Assembly: GCF_000225825.1 (NCBI RefSeq)
Contig: NZ_AGBX01000001.1
Span: 868,001 to 932,000 of the forward strand
Direction: 5' to 3'
Source of the DNA: Brachybacterium squillarum M-6-3
GTDB lineage: Bacteria; Actinomycetota; Actinomycetes; Actinomycetales; Dermabacteraceae
Length of the DNA stretch: 64,000 nucleotides
Shown piece by piece: positions 16,711 through 26,174 of this stretch. Both the position numbers and the translations under genes were made by a program. The notes under the pieces were generated by a model. That model searched no databases. It was not told the origin of the DNA and saw nothing but the letters and a program-made list of their open reading frames with translations. Position 1 is the stretch's first letter. Every line of letters starts with the position of its first letter.

Positions 16711-17232
16711 TCACTCGCCGTCGGCCTCGGTGGAGCCGGCGGGGCGCTCTCCCAGCTCGGCGTCCAGACGCAGCAGGCCGGAGCCGTCATCACCGATCAG
16801 CTTCACGCGGCCGATGATCTCGGAGACGGTGGCCTCCTCCTCGATCTGCTCGTCCACGAACCAGTTCAGCAGCGGGCGGGAGTCGTAGTCGCCCTCCTTG
16901 TCGGCCGCGCGGTACAGCTCGCGGATGGATTCGGAGACCTTCTCCTCGTGGGCCAGGGAGGCCTCGAAGATCTCGAGCACCGAGAGGCCGGCGGCCACGT
17001 GGGGCGCCTCGATGGTGCCGATGGCGGCGTGGTTGCCGCGGTCGGAGACGTGCTGGATGAACTTGTTGGCGTGGACGATCTCCTCGTCCGCCTGGTGGCG
17101 CAGCCAGGCGGCGATGCCGGTGAGGTCCTGCTCGTCGGCCTCGATGGCGAGCTGCCGGTAGGTGATCGAGGCGGCGAACTCGAGGGTGATCTGGTCCTGG
17201 AACTTCTTCTCAAGGGTGTCGGAGAGCTTCAT
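16711..17232 (-). CDS. Ferritin
   Basis: A 173-residue non-heme ferritin storing iron as an oxidised core in a 24-subunit cytosolic shell. The ferroxidase-centre residues are visible: E in ITLEFAASITYRQLAIEADE, the ExxH of HQADEEIVHANKFI, and E/Q residues in FVDEQIEEEATVSEII. The ATG at 17232 gives the usual MKLSDTLEKKF start; a second ATG 12 bases upstream is possible. The Gly/Glu-rich tail is short. Upstream DNA (17302-17321) has a poor match to an iron-regulator box, too weak to claim. The iron importer at 49387 is the other iron gene set in this window. Confidence 0.94.
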   Translation of the reverse strand: MKLSDTLEKKFQDQITLEFAASITYRQLAIEADEQDLTGIAAWLRHQADEEIVHANKFIQHVSDRGNHAAIGTIEAPHVAAGLSVLEIFEASLAHEEKVSESIRELYRAADKEGDYDSRPLLNWFVDEQIEEEATVSEIIGRVKLIGDDGSGLLRLDAELGERPAGSTEADGE

Positions 17233-17386
17233 GGAACCGACCATAGACCCTGGTCGTGCGCTTGTCAGCCGTGCCGAGCCTCACCTCATCGGTCCAGGTC
17301 ACGTAGGGAAACCTCGCCTCACGCCGGAGCGAGGGGCGAGGCCCGCGGTCGATGTGTCACCAGGTCGGCGTCCGGACCTCGGCGGC

Positions 17387-17809
17387 TCAGCAGGTCCCGG
17401 TGCCGGCGGAGGCTTCCCAGGAGTGGGCGACGAGCTCGCGCAGCACGTCCTCGTCCACGTCCTTCAGGCCGTTCACGTACAGGCAGGCCACCGCGCGACG
17501 GTGCTTGCCCAGGCGCTCCAGCAGCTCGGCGGTGCGCGCGTTGTCCTGCAGCACGTGCAGCGAGAGCGCCGCCTTGCGGGGGCTGAAGCCGACCCGGGGC
17601 CAGGTGCCGCTGCTGCCGCCCGGGTTCTCGTACGCCGTCTCGCCGAAACCGATGATGCTGGGGCCCCACATCACGGGCCGCTCGCCGGTGACCTCGCCGA
17701 ACAGCTCCAGCAGGCGGGCGCTCTCCTCGCGCCGGCGCGCGGTGGGCAGGGCGGCGCAGTAGGCGACGGGGTCCTCGTCGGTGGGCTGGGTCTTCGGGGC
17801 GTCGGCCAT
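17387..17809 (-). CDS. DUF1801 domain protein
   Basis: A 140-residue protein with the DUF1801 (YdhG-like) core: ESARLLELFGEVTGERPVMWG, IIGFGETAYENPGG, WPRVGFSPRKAALSLHVL, then a two-helix end with LGKHRRAVACLYVNGLKDVD. The family is small and cytosolic, with a fold related to phosphoribosyl-binding proteins, and has no settled function. The ATG at 17809 lies just before the divergent glycerophosphodiesterase gene (start 17848), so the two share a 38-base promoter region. Confidence 0.88.
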   Translation of the reverse strand: MADAPKTQPTDEDPVAYCAALPTARRREESARLLELFGEVTGERPVMWGPSIIGFGETAYENPGGSSGTWPRVGFSPRKAALSLHVLQDNARTAELLERLGKHRRAVACLYVNGLKDVDEDVLRELVAHSWEASAGTGTC

Positions 17810-17847
17810 GGGCACAGGGTAGGCCGGGGCTTCGCGCGCTGGGTACA

Positions 17848-18621
17848 GTGCCGGACGTGCAGCCTCCCCGAGACCAGGACCCCCGCCCGCTCCTCGTCGG
17901 CCACCGCGGTGCGGCCGCCCTGGAGCCCGAGAACACGGTGCGCGCCGTGCGCCGCGGGATCGCCGAGGGCGCTGACCTGGTCGAGTTCGACGTGCACCTG
18001 AGCGCCGACGGGCAGGACGTGATCCTGCACGACCCCGAGCTGGACCGCACCGCCGCCCCGGCCTCCCCGCTGCGCCACGGACGGGTCGACGGCTACACCC
18101 GCACCGAGCTCGACACCGTGCTGCTGGAGCACGGCGAGCGCCTGCCCCGCCTGGCCCAGATGCTCGATGCGGCCCACCGACCGGACGGCGCCGCCGTGCC
18201 CGCCCTGGTCGAGGTGAAGGCCCCGGCCGCCGCCTCGCTGGTCGTCGCCGCGCTGCGCGAGCGCTTCCCCCGCCAGGCCTTCGCGGACCCCGGGACGTCT
18301 CCGGCATGGGTGATCTCCTTCCATCCCGCCGCGCTCGCCGCCGCCCGCGCCGAGGCCCCCGAGGTCCCGCGCATGCTCATCGCCCACGCCGCCGACGACG
18401 CCTTCTTCGCCGTCGCCGAGGAGCTGGAGGTGGCGCAGCTGTCCCTGCGCATCCGCGACTGCCGGCCCGAGGACGCCGCCCGCTGCCGCGAGGGCGGACG
18501 CCGGCTGAACCTGTGGACCGCCCGCACCGAGGAGCAGCTCGACCGGGCGCTGGACCTGGGCTGCGACACCCTCACCGTGGACGACCCCGCCTGGGCCCGC
18601 CGCCGCCTCGCCGGCGCCTGA
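17848..18621 (+). CDS. Glycerophosphodiester phosphodiesterase, copy 1
   Basis: A 257-residue GDPD-family protein that hydrolyses glycerophosphodiesters to glycerol-3-phosphate and an alcohol. The catalytic motifs are clear: HRGAAALEPENT with its HR and ExN residues near residue 19, EFDVHLSADGQDVILHD near residue 46, and VEVKAP near residue 119. No signal peptide is visible, so it is probably cytosolic. GTACAGT just upstream could act as a -10 for a leaderless start at GTG 17848 or 17857; either start is possible. It is followed 119 bases later by a second GDPD gene of the same orientation. Confidence 0.92.
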   Translation: MPDVQPPRDQDPRPLLVGHRGAAALEPENTVRAVRRGIAEGADLVEFDVHLSADGQDVILHDPELDRTAAPASPLRHGRVDGYTRTELDTVLLEHGERLPRLAQMLDAAHRPDGAAVPALVEVKAPAAASLVVAALRERFPRQAFADPGTSPAWVISFHPAALAAARAEAPEVPRMLIAHAADDAFFAVAEELEVAQLSLRIRDCRPEDAARCREGGRRLNLWTARTEEQLDRALDLGCDTLTVDDPAWARRRLAGA

Positions 18622-18740
18622 CGTCCCGGTCCTGCTCGCGCCCGACCCGACCGGCCACCGCCACGTCCGACCGCTGTCCGCTCCCTGTCCGCACTCCGTC
18701 CGCCCCGACGTCCCGCGTCCGTTCCCCTCAGGAGGTCCCC

Positions 18741-19457
18741 GTGACCAGCCCCCGCCCCTCCGTCGTCGGCCACCGCGGCGCCCCCGTGCACGCCCCCGAG
18801 AACACCCTGGCCGGGTTCCGTCGCGCCGAGCAGGACGGCGCGGCCTGGCTGGAGTGCGATGTGCACCTGAGCCGAGACGGGCAGGTGGTGGTGATGCACG
18901 ACGAGAGCATCGACCGCACCGCCGCCGCGGACTCCGCGCGGCGCACCGGCGCGCTCGCCGCGCTGACCGCCGCCGAGCTGGCCGAGGTGCGCCTGGAGGC
19001 GGGGGAGCCGGTGCCGCTGCTCCCCGAGCTGCTGGCGGTCACGGGTGTGCCGCTGTTCATCGAGGTCAAGGCCCCGGCCGCCGCGACGGCGGTGGGGAAG
19101 CTGCTGGCCGCGCTGCCGACGAGCTCCCCGGCGGCCGCCTCCACCGTCATCTCCTTCCACCCGGAGGCGCTCGCGCAGGTGGTCCGCGACGCCCCCGGCA
19201 CCCCCGTGTCCCTGCTGGTGGAGCAGATCGACGAGGCAGCCGTCGCCGCCGCGACCGAGCTGGGCGCGAGCGGCATCGGCCCGGGGATCGACGGGCTGTG
19301 CCTGGCAGCCGGCCGCGCCGTGCATGCCGCCGGGCTGCGCCTGAACCCCTGGACGGTGAACACGGCCGAGCAGCTCGCCGTGGCGCTGGCCTGCGAGGCC
19401 GACACCATCACCACCGACGACCCGGCCTGGCTGCACGCCCGCCTCGACGACCGCTGA
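18741..19457 (+). CDS. Glycerophosphodiester phosphodiesterase, copy 2
   Basis: A 238-residue paralogue of the preceding gene. The motifs HRGAPVHAPENTLAG, ECDVHLSRDGQVVVMHD and IEVKAPAA are in the same order. It starts at a GTG after an excellent AGGAGG site; longer upstream readings lack a signal or family similarity. Both proteins end with the same type of segment, NLWTARTEEQLDRAL in copy 1 and NPWTVNTAEQLAVAL in copy 2, followed by DDPAW, showing an old tandem duplication. Their different spans suggest different substrates, which cannot be told from sequence. Confidence 0.93.
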   Translation: MTSPRPSVVGHRGAPVHAPENTLAGFRRAEQDGAAWLECDVHLSRDGQVVVMHDESIDRTAAADSARRTGALAALTAAELAEVRLEAGEPVPLLPELLAVTGVPLFIEVKAPAAATAVGKLLAALPTSSPAAASTVISFHPEALAQVVRDAPGTPVSLLVEQIDEAAVAAATELGASGIGPGIDGLCLAAGRAVHAAGLRLNPWTVNTAEQLAVALACEADTITTDDPAWLHARLDDR

Positions 19458-19503
19458 GACCCCTGGCGGGTCCGGGCTCCCCGGTGTCGTCGTCCCGATC
19501 CGG

Positions 19504-19568
19504 TGTCAAGGAAGCTCAACATTATTTGTCAAGAACCCTTGACCCGTGTGTCAAGGACGCCATACATT
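19504..19568 (+). promoter_or_regulatory. Promoter with GTCAAG operator repeats for the DUF/XRE pair
   Basis: TTGACC (19539-19544) and TACATT (19563-19568) with an 18-base spacer form a good sigma-70-like promoter. A perfect inverted repeat GTCAAG-AACC-CTTGAC (19528-19543) overlaps the -35. Two further direct half-sites GTCAAG lie at 19504-19509 and 19550-19555. The region is AT-rich compared with its surroundings. The likely ligand is the XRE protein encoded at 20036, giving autoregulation. Confidence 0.72.
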
Positions 19569-19632
19569 GTGGGTGCCGGCATCGTCCACCCACCCGCCGG
19601 GATCTCCCGGCCCCACCATCGAGGTGAGTCCC

Positions 19633-20025
19633 ATGGCACGCTCCGACCGCCGCACCACCCCCGCCGCCCGCCGCTACATGATCCGCTTCTTCCTCGGCAT
19701 GGCGCTCTACATGCTGGCCCTGCCGCTCGCCCTGATCGTGCGCAACGCGGGGCAGCCCTCCTGGATCCCGCTGCTGATCACCCTGCCCAGCGTCGCCCTG
19801 ATCACCTGGGCAGTGGTCGCCTACTTCCGCGAGGCCGACGAGTTCGAGCAGCGCAAGCTCGGCGAGTCCTTCACCACCGCCTTCGCGATCGGGGTGCCGA
19901 TCCTGCTCAGCCTGGGTCTGTGGGAGGCCTTCGGTGGACCGCGCCTGAGCTGGATGTTCGCCTTCATCGTGATGATGGCGGCGTGGTTGTTCGGCACCTC
20001 CGTCGCCAATCTCCGGTACCGCTGA
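19633..20025 (+). CDS. Four-helix membrane protein paired with an XRE regulator
   Basis: A 130-residue integral membrane protein with hydrophobic segments at about residues 15-35, 43-65, 82-102 and 108-124. The ATG at 19633 follows GAGGTGAG. Function is unknown. Small membrane proteins with a downstream compact XRE regulator of this kind are a recurrent bacterial pair, but the role is not established. The XRE gene starts ten bases after its stop, so the two form an operon under the GTCAAG promoter. Confidence 0.8.
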   Translation: MARSDRRTTPAARRYMIRFFLGMALYMLALPLALIVRNAGQPSWIPLLITLPSVALITWAVVAYFREADEFEQRKLGESFTTAFAIGVPILLSLGLWEAFGGPRLSWMFAFIVMMAAWLFGTSVANLRYR

Positions 20026-20035
20026 GGAGCCCGCG

Positions 20036-20245
20036 ATGCGCAACGAGATCAAGGCCCTCCGCACCGAGCGGCGCTGGTCGCAGGCCGAGCTCGGCACCGC
20101 CCTCGGGGTCTCCCGGCAGACGGTGATCGCCATCGAGAACGGCCGCTACGACCCCTCCCTGCCGCTGGCCTTCAAACTGGCCGCCGTGTTCGGCGCCCCC
20201 ATCGAGGAGCTGTTCCATCCCGATCCCGAGCAGGAGCAGCCCTGA
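20036..20245 (+). CDS. Compact XRE-family transcriptional regulator
   Basis: A 69-residue regulator consisting of little more than one Cro/CI helix-turn-helix: MRNEIKALRTERRWSQAELG, then ALGVSRQTVIAIENGRYDPS and LPLAFKLAAVFGAPIEELF. This matches the YgzD/YozG-like small regulators. A GAGG sequence precedes the ATG. It probably binds the GTCAAG repeats upstream of the operon and represses its own transcription; that is inference from position and symmetry. Confidence 0.92.
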   Translation: MRNEIKALRTERRWSQAELGTALGVSRQTVIAIENGRYDPSLPLAFKLAAVFGAPIEELFHPDPEQEQP

Positions 20246-20300
20246 TCGGTCCGGGGCCCCGTCGCCCCACCGCTGATGCCCCGGCCGCTACGGTCGGGGC

Positions 20301-20960
20301 ATGAGCATGCCCTCCGAGGAGCCGACCGTGGCCGCCGCCGAGGGCGGGGCCCGTGCCGCTCCGCGCCGTCGTCGCCACGACCCCGAGCGGCGCGACCGCA
20401 TCGTCGCCGCCTGCCTGGACGTGATCGCCGAGCACGGGGTGGCGGGCACCTCCCACCGCCGGGTGGCTGCGGCGGCCGATGTGCCGCTGGGCTCGATGAC
20501 CTACCACTTCGCCGGGATGGACGAGCTGCTGGAGGCGGCCTTCCGTCGCTTCGCCGAGGGCGCCGCCGCGAGCCTCGAGCGGCGCACGGCCGCCGCGCAG
20601 GGCCTCGAGGAGGCGCTGGCCGCCTTCGCGTCCAACATCGACGAGGACGTGTTCGGCACCGACCGCGACCTGGTGCTGTCCCTCGAGCTCCACACCCTCG
20701 CCGCCCGCCGGCCCGCCTTCCGCGAGATCACCAGCGCCTGGATGGACCGCACCCGCGCCTGCCTGGAGCCCTTCGTGGACGACACCGCGGCGACCCTGCT
20801 GGACGCGATGAACGAGGGGCTGACGATCCACCGCGCACTGCACGACCGCGAGCCCCGGCCGGGTCTGGCGCAGGAGGCGATCGCCCGTCTGGCCGCGCCC
20901 GCGACGACGCCGGGGTGCGGGAGCGAGCAGGCCGGCGGCCCGGAGCCGACGCCGGCCTGA
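20301..20960 (+). CDS. TetR/AcrR-family transcriptional regulator
   Basis: A 219-residue regulator. The helix-turn-helix is at about residues 28-75: RDRIVAACLDVIAEHGVAG, TSHRRVAAAADVPLGSMTYH and FAGMDELLEAAFRRFAEG. The larger ligand-binding part follows. TACGGT lies seven bases before the ATG, so the transcript may be leaderless. It converges on a frameshifted MFS exporter whose start overlaps a perfect 18-base palindrome, so this TetR is the natural candidate to repress that exporter. Confidence 0.93.
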   Translation: MSMPSEEPTVAAAEGGARAAPRRRRHDPERRDRIVAACLDVIAEHGVAGTSHRRVAAAADVPLGSMTYHFAGMDELLEAAFRRFAEGAAASLERRTAAAQGLEEALAAFASNIDEDVFGTDRDLVLSLELHTLAARRPAFREITSAWMDRTRACLEPFVDDTAATLLDAMNEGLTIHRALHDREPRPGLAQEAIARLAAPATTPGCGSEQAGGPEPTPA

Positions 20961-21024
20961 CCGTCCGTCCCCGTGCTCCCCGGGGATCGTCGGCCCACCC
21001 TCCGGGCGAGGGGTCGTGCCGGAC

Positions 21025-22298
21025 TCAGCGGGTGGGGTCTGCCCGGGTGGCCGCAAGCACGGCCTCCTCGTCCGCCCCCACCGTGCGGCGCGGGCTCAGC
21101 ATCCCCGCCAGCAGCACCACCATCAGCCCGGCCAAGGGCACCACCAGCAGGCCCACCCGCAGTCCGGCGGCATCGGCCACCGGGCCCACCAGCGGCGGGG
21201 AGAGCAGGAACCCGAGCCGCATCAGCCAGGAGACCACCGTCAGGCCGGTCCCGGCGGGCAGGCCGGGCAGGTCGTCGGCCTCCTGCATCGCGGCAGGCAC
21301 CAGGCTCGCGGAGCAGAAGCCGGCCAGGGCGAAGCCGGCGATGGTGCCGGGCACGGTCGGCACCGCCAGGGCCAGTCCCATCCCGGCGGCGATGATCGCG
21401 CCCCCGTGCGGGCGACGGTGCGCTGGCCGAAGCGGTCGACCATCCCGTCGGCCAGCAGGCGGCCGAGGAACTGCGCACCCACCAGGGCGATGAAGCCGGT
21501 GGCGGCGAGGGTGGAGGGGGCACCGAGGTCGCGGGAGTGGTAGAGGGTGGCCCAGGAGTTGCCGGAGTTCTCCACCAGGGTGCCCCCGAGGGCGATCACG
21601 ACGAGCGCGCCGAGGATGATCGCGGGACGGCGCACGGCGACGCCGAGGATGCGTCGGGTCGCGCGGGATCCGTCCGCGGGCGCGTGCTCCGTCCGCTCGG
21701 GAGCGGCGTCGTCCCCGTCGCGGCCGGGCAGGGCGGAGCGCAGCGCCACCAGGGCGACCACGGTGAACAGCAGTCCGGAGGCGGTGAGGTGCCAGCGCAG
21801 CGGCACCTCGAGGGCGATCGCGGCGGCCGCCATCACGCCGCCGGTCACCGCGCCCACGGACCACAGGGCGTGGAAGGAGTTGATGATCGAGCGGCCGTAG
21901 CGGCGCTGGACCCGCAGGCCGTGGGCGTTCTGGGCCACGTCGGTGATCGCGTCGCAGGCCCCGGCGAGCAGGAGGGCGAGGGCCAGGACGCCGGCGACCG
22001 GCGCCCTGGCGGCCAGCAGCAGCCCCAGGGCGGTCAGGGCGGTGCCGATCACGGAGGCCCGTGCCGAGCCCAGGCGACGGATCGCCGCCCCGGCGCCGAG
22101 GCCGGCCACGATGGCGCCGGCGGGGAAGCAGGCCAGCACGAGCCCGTAGGTGGCGTTGTCCAGGCCCAGCGCGGCCTTGATCTCGGGGTAGCGGGGCAGG
22201 AGGTTCGCCAGCAGGGCGCCGTTGGTCAGGAACATCGCGGCGACGGCGCCGCGGGCGCGACGCAGTTCGGGGGCGATGCCGGGGGTCGAGGAGGCCAT
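21025..22298 (-). pseudogene. MFS transporter with a single-base frameshift
   Basis: A major-facilitator permease of about 424 residues with 12 predicted helices is split between two frames. The first frame runs from MASSTPGIAPELRRARG through LLPRYPEIKAALGLDNATYG to DRFGQRTVART; the second resumes with GGAIIAAGMGLALAVP and runs to AGMLSPRRTVGADEE at 21025. The shift is at a run of five Cs (21401-21405; G on the coding strand), where six would restore the frame. It may be a real lesion or a sequencing error in a homopolymer. The domain matches the YbjJ-like group of putative drug or sugar-phosphate exporters. It converges with the adjacent tetR gene. Confidence 0.85.
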
Positions 22299-22315
22299 GC
22301 GTACGTTCGTACGCA
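22298..22315. promoter_or_regulatory. Perfect palindrome at the MFS start (TetR-type operator)
   Basis: TGCGTACG-TT-CGTACGCA is a perfect 8-2-8 inverted repeat that touches the MFS ATG. A regulator bound here would block either the promoter or initiation. The nearest candidate is the TetR gene at 20301. Confidence 0.68.
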
Positions 22316-22391
22316 ACGAGGGGTGCGAGAGGAAGGCGCGCGCGGGGAAGGGGTCGGTCCCTCGCTGCCCGCGGCCGCCGGGGCGCCGCCG

Positions 22392-22720
22392 TCAGCGGTC
22401 GTGGGGCGCGGGTGCCGTGGAGGGGTCGTCCGGCGACCCGACCCGCGCGCGCAGCACGAGGCGCCGGCGCAGCACCAGCACCGACACGGGCACCGCGAGG
22501 AAGATTGGGACCATCACGGCCCCGTGGACCTTGAACAGCAGGACCGGGTCCGGGCTGGCGAGCCCGGCCCAGTCCCACACCCCGTGCAGCACGATGGCCG
22601 CGAGCAGCCCGCCGACCACGGCCAGCAGCTGTCCGGCGGAGGTGGTCGCGAGCAGGACCAGCAGGGGCCAGGCCAGGGGGAGCCGCGACGGCGTCCGCGG
22701 GTGGATCGGTCACGGGCTGA
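22392..22720 (-). pseudogene. C-terminal fragment of a PrsW-family intramembrane protease
   Basis: Reading leftward, hydrophobic segments PLAWPLLVLLATTSAGQLL, AVVGGLLAAIVLHGVWDWAG and HGAVMVPIFLAVPVSVLVL match the last helices of PrsW proteases, including the conserved H in LHGVWDW. There is no upstream N-terminal half (the HExxK-type metal site is absent) and no convincing start. PrsW proteins are 250-400 residues; only about 110 remain. The 5' limit is approximate. The gap to gdhA (22721-22914) shows no further gene. Confidence 0.6.
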
Positions 22721-22857
22721 CCTCGTTGTCGTTCTCGTGGCCCTTCCCGACGCCATCGGGCGGGGCGACCCGTCGGGCAGGGGCGAGCTGAAGCTACCAG
22801 CGGTGCCCCCCGGGGCGGACGTGGACGCCCCTCCCGGTCACCGCCGGTCCTCCTTAG

Positions 22858-24258
<1,401 letters not shown>

Positions 24259-24260
24259 GC

Positions 24261-24280
24261 CCGGGGGTCGGTCACCCCGG
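24261..24280. terminator. Convergent hairpin after gdhA
   Basis: CC-G-GGGGT pairs with ACCCC-GG around a five-base loop, with one bulged G. It lies directly after the gdhA stop and overlaps the stop of the converging lipoprotein gene, so it can serve both. Confidence 0.42.
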
Positions 24281-24748
24281 CAGCACCTCCACCTCGATGA
24301 CCACGTTCTCGACCGGGGCGTCCGGTCCCTGGTCGCAGTCGGGGTCGGACTTCGTGCGGTAGCAGTAGCGGACCTCGACGGTGCTGGTGCCCGGATCCAG
24401 CCCTTCGAGCTCCACGGCGAAGCGGGAGTCGCCCCCGGCGGCCCCTCCGTCGCGCGTCCGGCGTTCGCCGAAGACACTGCTGCCTCCGACCACCTCCGCG
24501 GCGAGGACGTCCCCGTCGCCGACGGCGATCACGTCCCAGGCGTCGCCGACGCCGGGACTGAACACGCCCAGGTCCACCTGGGCGGTCGCTCCGGAGGGCA
24601 GCTCGACCCGCTCCGTGCCTGCGGGCAGCAGCTCGGGGTCGAACATCGCGGGCCGTTCGCAGCCGCTCGCCGTCGCCGTCAACGCCGCGATCGCGAGAGC
24701 GCGCGGCAGCCAGCGAGCCCGGCGCGGTGTGATCTGGTCCCCCTGCAT
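24272..24748 (-). CDS. Small lipoprotein of unknown function
   Basis: A 158-residue exported lipoprotein: basic N-terminus (RRARWLP), hydrophobic core ALAIAALTATA and lipobox ASGC near residue 29. The mature part is predicted beta-rich, with two Cys residues (YCYR, DCDQ) that could form a disulphide. The segment FAVELEGLDPGTSTVEVRYC resembles an immunoglobulin-like or chagasin-like closing strand, but no family can be named with confidence. It is divergent from the AztD-like gene across a short region holding a zinc-type box, so zinc-dependent control is possible but unproven. Confidence 0.72.
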   Translation of the reverse strand: MQGDQITPRRARWLPRALAIAALTATASGCERPAMFDPELLPAGTERVELPSGATAQVDLGVFSPGVGDAWDVIAVGDGDVLAAEVVGGSSVFGERRTRDGGAAGGDSRFAVELEGLDPGTSTVEVRYCYRTKSDPDCDQGPDAPVENVVIEVEVLPG

Positions 24749-24820
24749 GGCGCCCCTTTCGCCCCGTCATCCCCCCGGATGCCCGGCAGTCTACGTCGCC
24801 GATGTGACGGCCGGCACGAG

Positions 24821-24841
24821 CGCGAATGAGAACCGTTCGCG
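24821..24841. promoter_or_regulatory. Zur-like palindrome upstream of aztD
   Basis: GAAC-C-GTTC (24830-24838) sits inside a wider symmetry GCGAA...TTCGC. The motif AATGAGAACCGTT is echoed at 24872 (ATGAGAACCATT). Actinobacterial Zur boxes have a TGAAAAYGRTTTTCA-type core; this matches only in part. The gene it precedes encodes a likely zinc chaperone, which supports the idea. Confidence 0.45.
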
Positions 24842-24862
24842 TTTTGCTGATACCTTCCCGGC

Positions 24863-26125
24863 ATGAACCTGATGAGAACCATTGTCACGAACCGTCGGGC
24901 GGCGGTCCTCGCCGGCGCCGGCCTCCTCGCCCTCAGCGCCTGCGTCCCCGCCACCACCGCCGTCAGCTCCGACGGCGAGGTGCTGGACCGGACGGAGATG
25001 CCCGGCTACCTGCGGCTGAACCCCGCCGGCGACGGCCGCACCGTGGTGGTCAGCGGCAATGACGCCTTCGCCATGTACGACACCGGCCTCGAGGCCATGG
25101 CCCACGGCGACCACTACCACTACTACGAGCAGTCGCCGCGGCTCACCGACCTCACCGTCGAGGCGCCCCTGCCCGGCCACGTCGTCCCCCATGGCGACCG
25201 CACCGCCCTGTTCGCCGACGGCACCGGCGAGATCACCCTGATCGACCCCGCGGGCCTCGCCGAGGGAGAGCTCGATGTGCTCGGGACGGAGACCGCCGAC
25301 GACCCGCACCACGGCGTCGCCGTCCCGCTGTCCGACGGCGGACTGCTCACCACCCAGGGCACCGAGGAGGCCCGCAGCACCGTCCAGGTACGGGACGCCG
25401 AGGGGACCGTCGTCGCCGAGACCGACGACTGCCCGGGCGTGCACGGCGAGGCCACCGCCCAGCCCACCGAGAGCGGCGACGTCGTCACCCTGGGCTGCGA
25501 GAACGGCCCCGTCGTCTACCGCGACGGCGCGTTCCACAAGGTCGAGGTGCCCGAGGAGTACCAGCGCTCCGGCAACCAGAAGGGCAGCGAGGACTCCCCG
25601 ATCGTGCTGACCGACTACAAGGTCGAGGAGGATCCCGCCGGCGACATCGAACGTCCCACCCGGATCGGCCTGCTGGACACCCGCGACGACTCGATGACCA
25701 CCGTCGACCTCGGCGCCGAGTACTGGTTCCGCTCCCTGGACCGCGGGCCCGACGGCGAGGCACTGGTGCTGACCACCGACGGCGAGCTGAACATCCTGGA
25801 CCCCGTGAGCGGGGAGATCCTGCACGAGGTGCCGGTCACCGAGGAGTGGACCGAGCCCGACGAGTGGCAGACGGCCGCACCCATGCTCGCCGTCGCCGAC
25901 GGCACCGCCTTCGTCGTGGACCCCGACAGTCAGCATCTGACCATGGTCGACATCGCCACCGGCGAGGCCTCCCAGGAGATCGACCTGCCCGTCGTGCCCC
26001 ACGAGATCCAGGTGACCAGCGGCACCGTCTCCGGCGAGTACGAGGTCTCCGGGGAGTCCCATTCCGAGGACGAGCACGCCTCGGACGAGGGCGGCGAGGA
26101 CGGCCACGAGGGCCACGACCACTGA
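24863..26125 (+). CDS. aztD: AztD-like zinc metallochaperone lipoprotein
   Basis: A 420-residue exported propeller protein. The N-terminus has a signal with lipobox LSAC near residue 29, followed by a beta-propeller. Metal-binding features match AztD: HGDHYHYYEQSPRLTD near residue 78, VPHGDRTALFADG, a further His in DDPHHGVAV, CPGVHGEA, and a His/Glu/Asp-rich tail (SHSEDEHASDEGGEDGHEG). AztD passes zinc to the periplasmic binding protein AztC of an ABC importer. No aztA, aztB or aztC gene is adjacent, so this copy is an orphan here. The ATG at 24863 or the one at 24872 could be used; no good ribosome site is present. Confidence 0.85.
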   Translation: MNLMRTIVTNRRAAVLAGAGLLALSACVPATTAVSSDGEVLDRTEMPGYLRLNPAGDGRTVVVSGNDAFAMYDTGLEAMAHGDHYHYYEQSPRLTDLTVEAPLPGHVVPHGDRTALFADGTGEITLIDPAGLAEGELDVLGTETADDPHHGVAVPLSDGGLLTTQGTEEARSTVQVRDAEGTVVAETDDCPGVHGEATAQPTESGDVVTLGCENGPVVYRDGAFHKVEVPEEYQRSGNQKGSEDSPIVLTDYKVEEDPAGDIERPTRIGLLDTRDDSMTTVDLGAEYWFRSLDRGPDGEALVLTTDGELNILDPVSGEILHEVPVTEEWTEPDEWQTAAPMLAVADGTAFVVDPDSQHLTMVDIATGEASQEIDLPVVPHEIQVTSGTVSGEYEVSGESHSEDEHASDEGGEDGHEGHDH

Positions 26126-26139
26126 TCGTCCGCCCCGGC

Positions 26140-26169
26140 GCGGCCCCGGACCCGAGGGTCCGGGGCCGC
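26140..26169. terminator. Strong bidirectional terminator hairpin
   Basis: A perfect 14-base inverted repeat, GCGGCCCCGGACCC with its complement GGGTCCGGGGCCGC, has a two-base centre. It lies between the stops of the converging aztD-like and DUF421 genes, with no U-run. Confidence 0.75.
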
Positions 26170-26174
26170 CGCGG

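Noticed and set aside
17302..17321. Possible IdeR box before ferritin
   Set aside because: AGGCGAGGTTTCCC-type sequence agrees with only about 12 of 19 consensus positions and is not symmetric. Too weak beside the clear box at 49321.
24863..26125. Generic TolB/propeller annotation for this gene
   Set aside because: The lipobox, His-rich N- and C-terminal metal sites and spacing point to AztD specifically.
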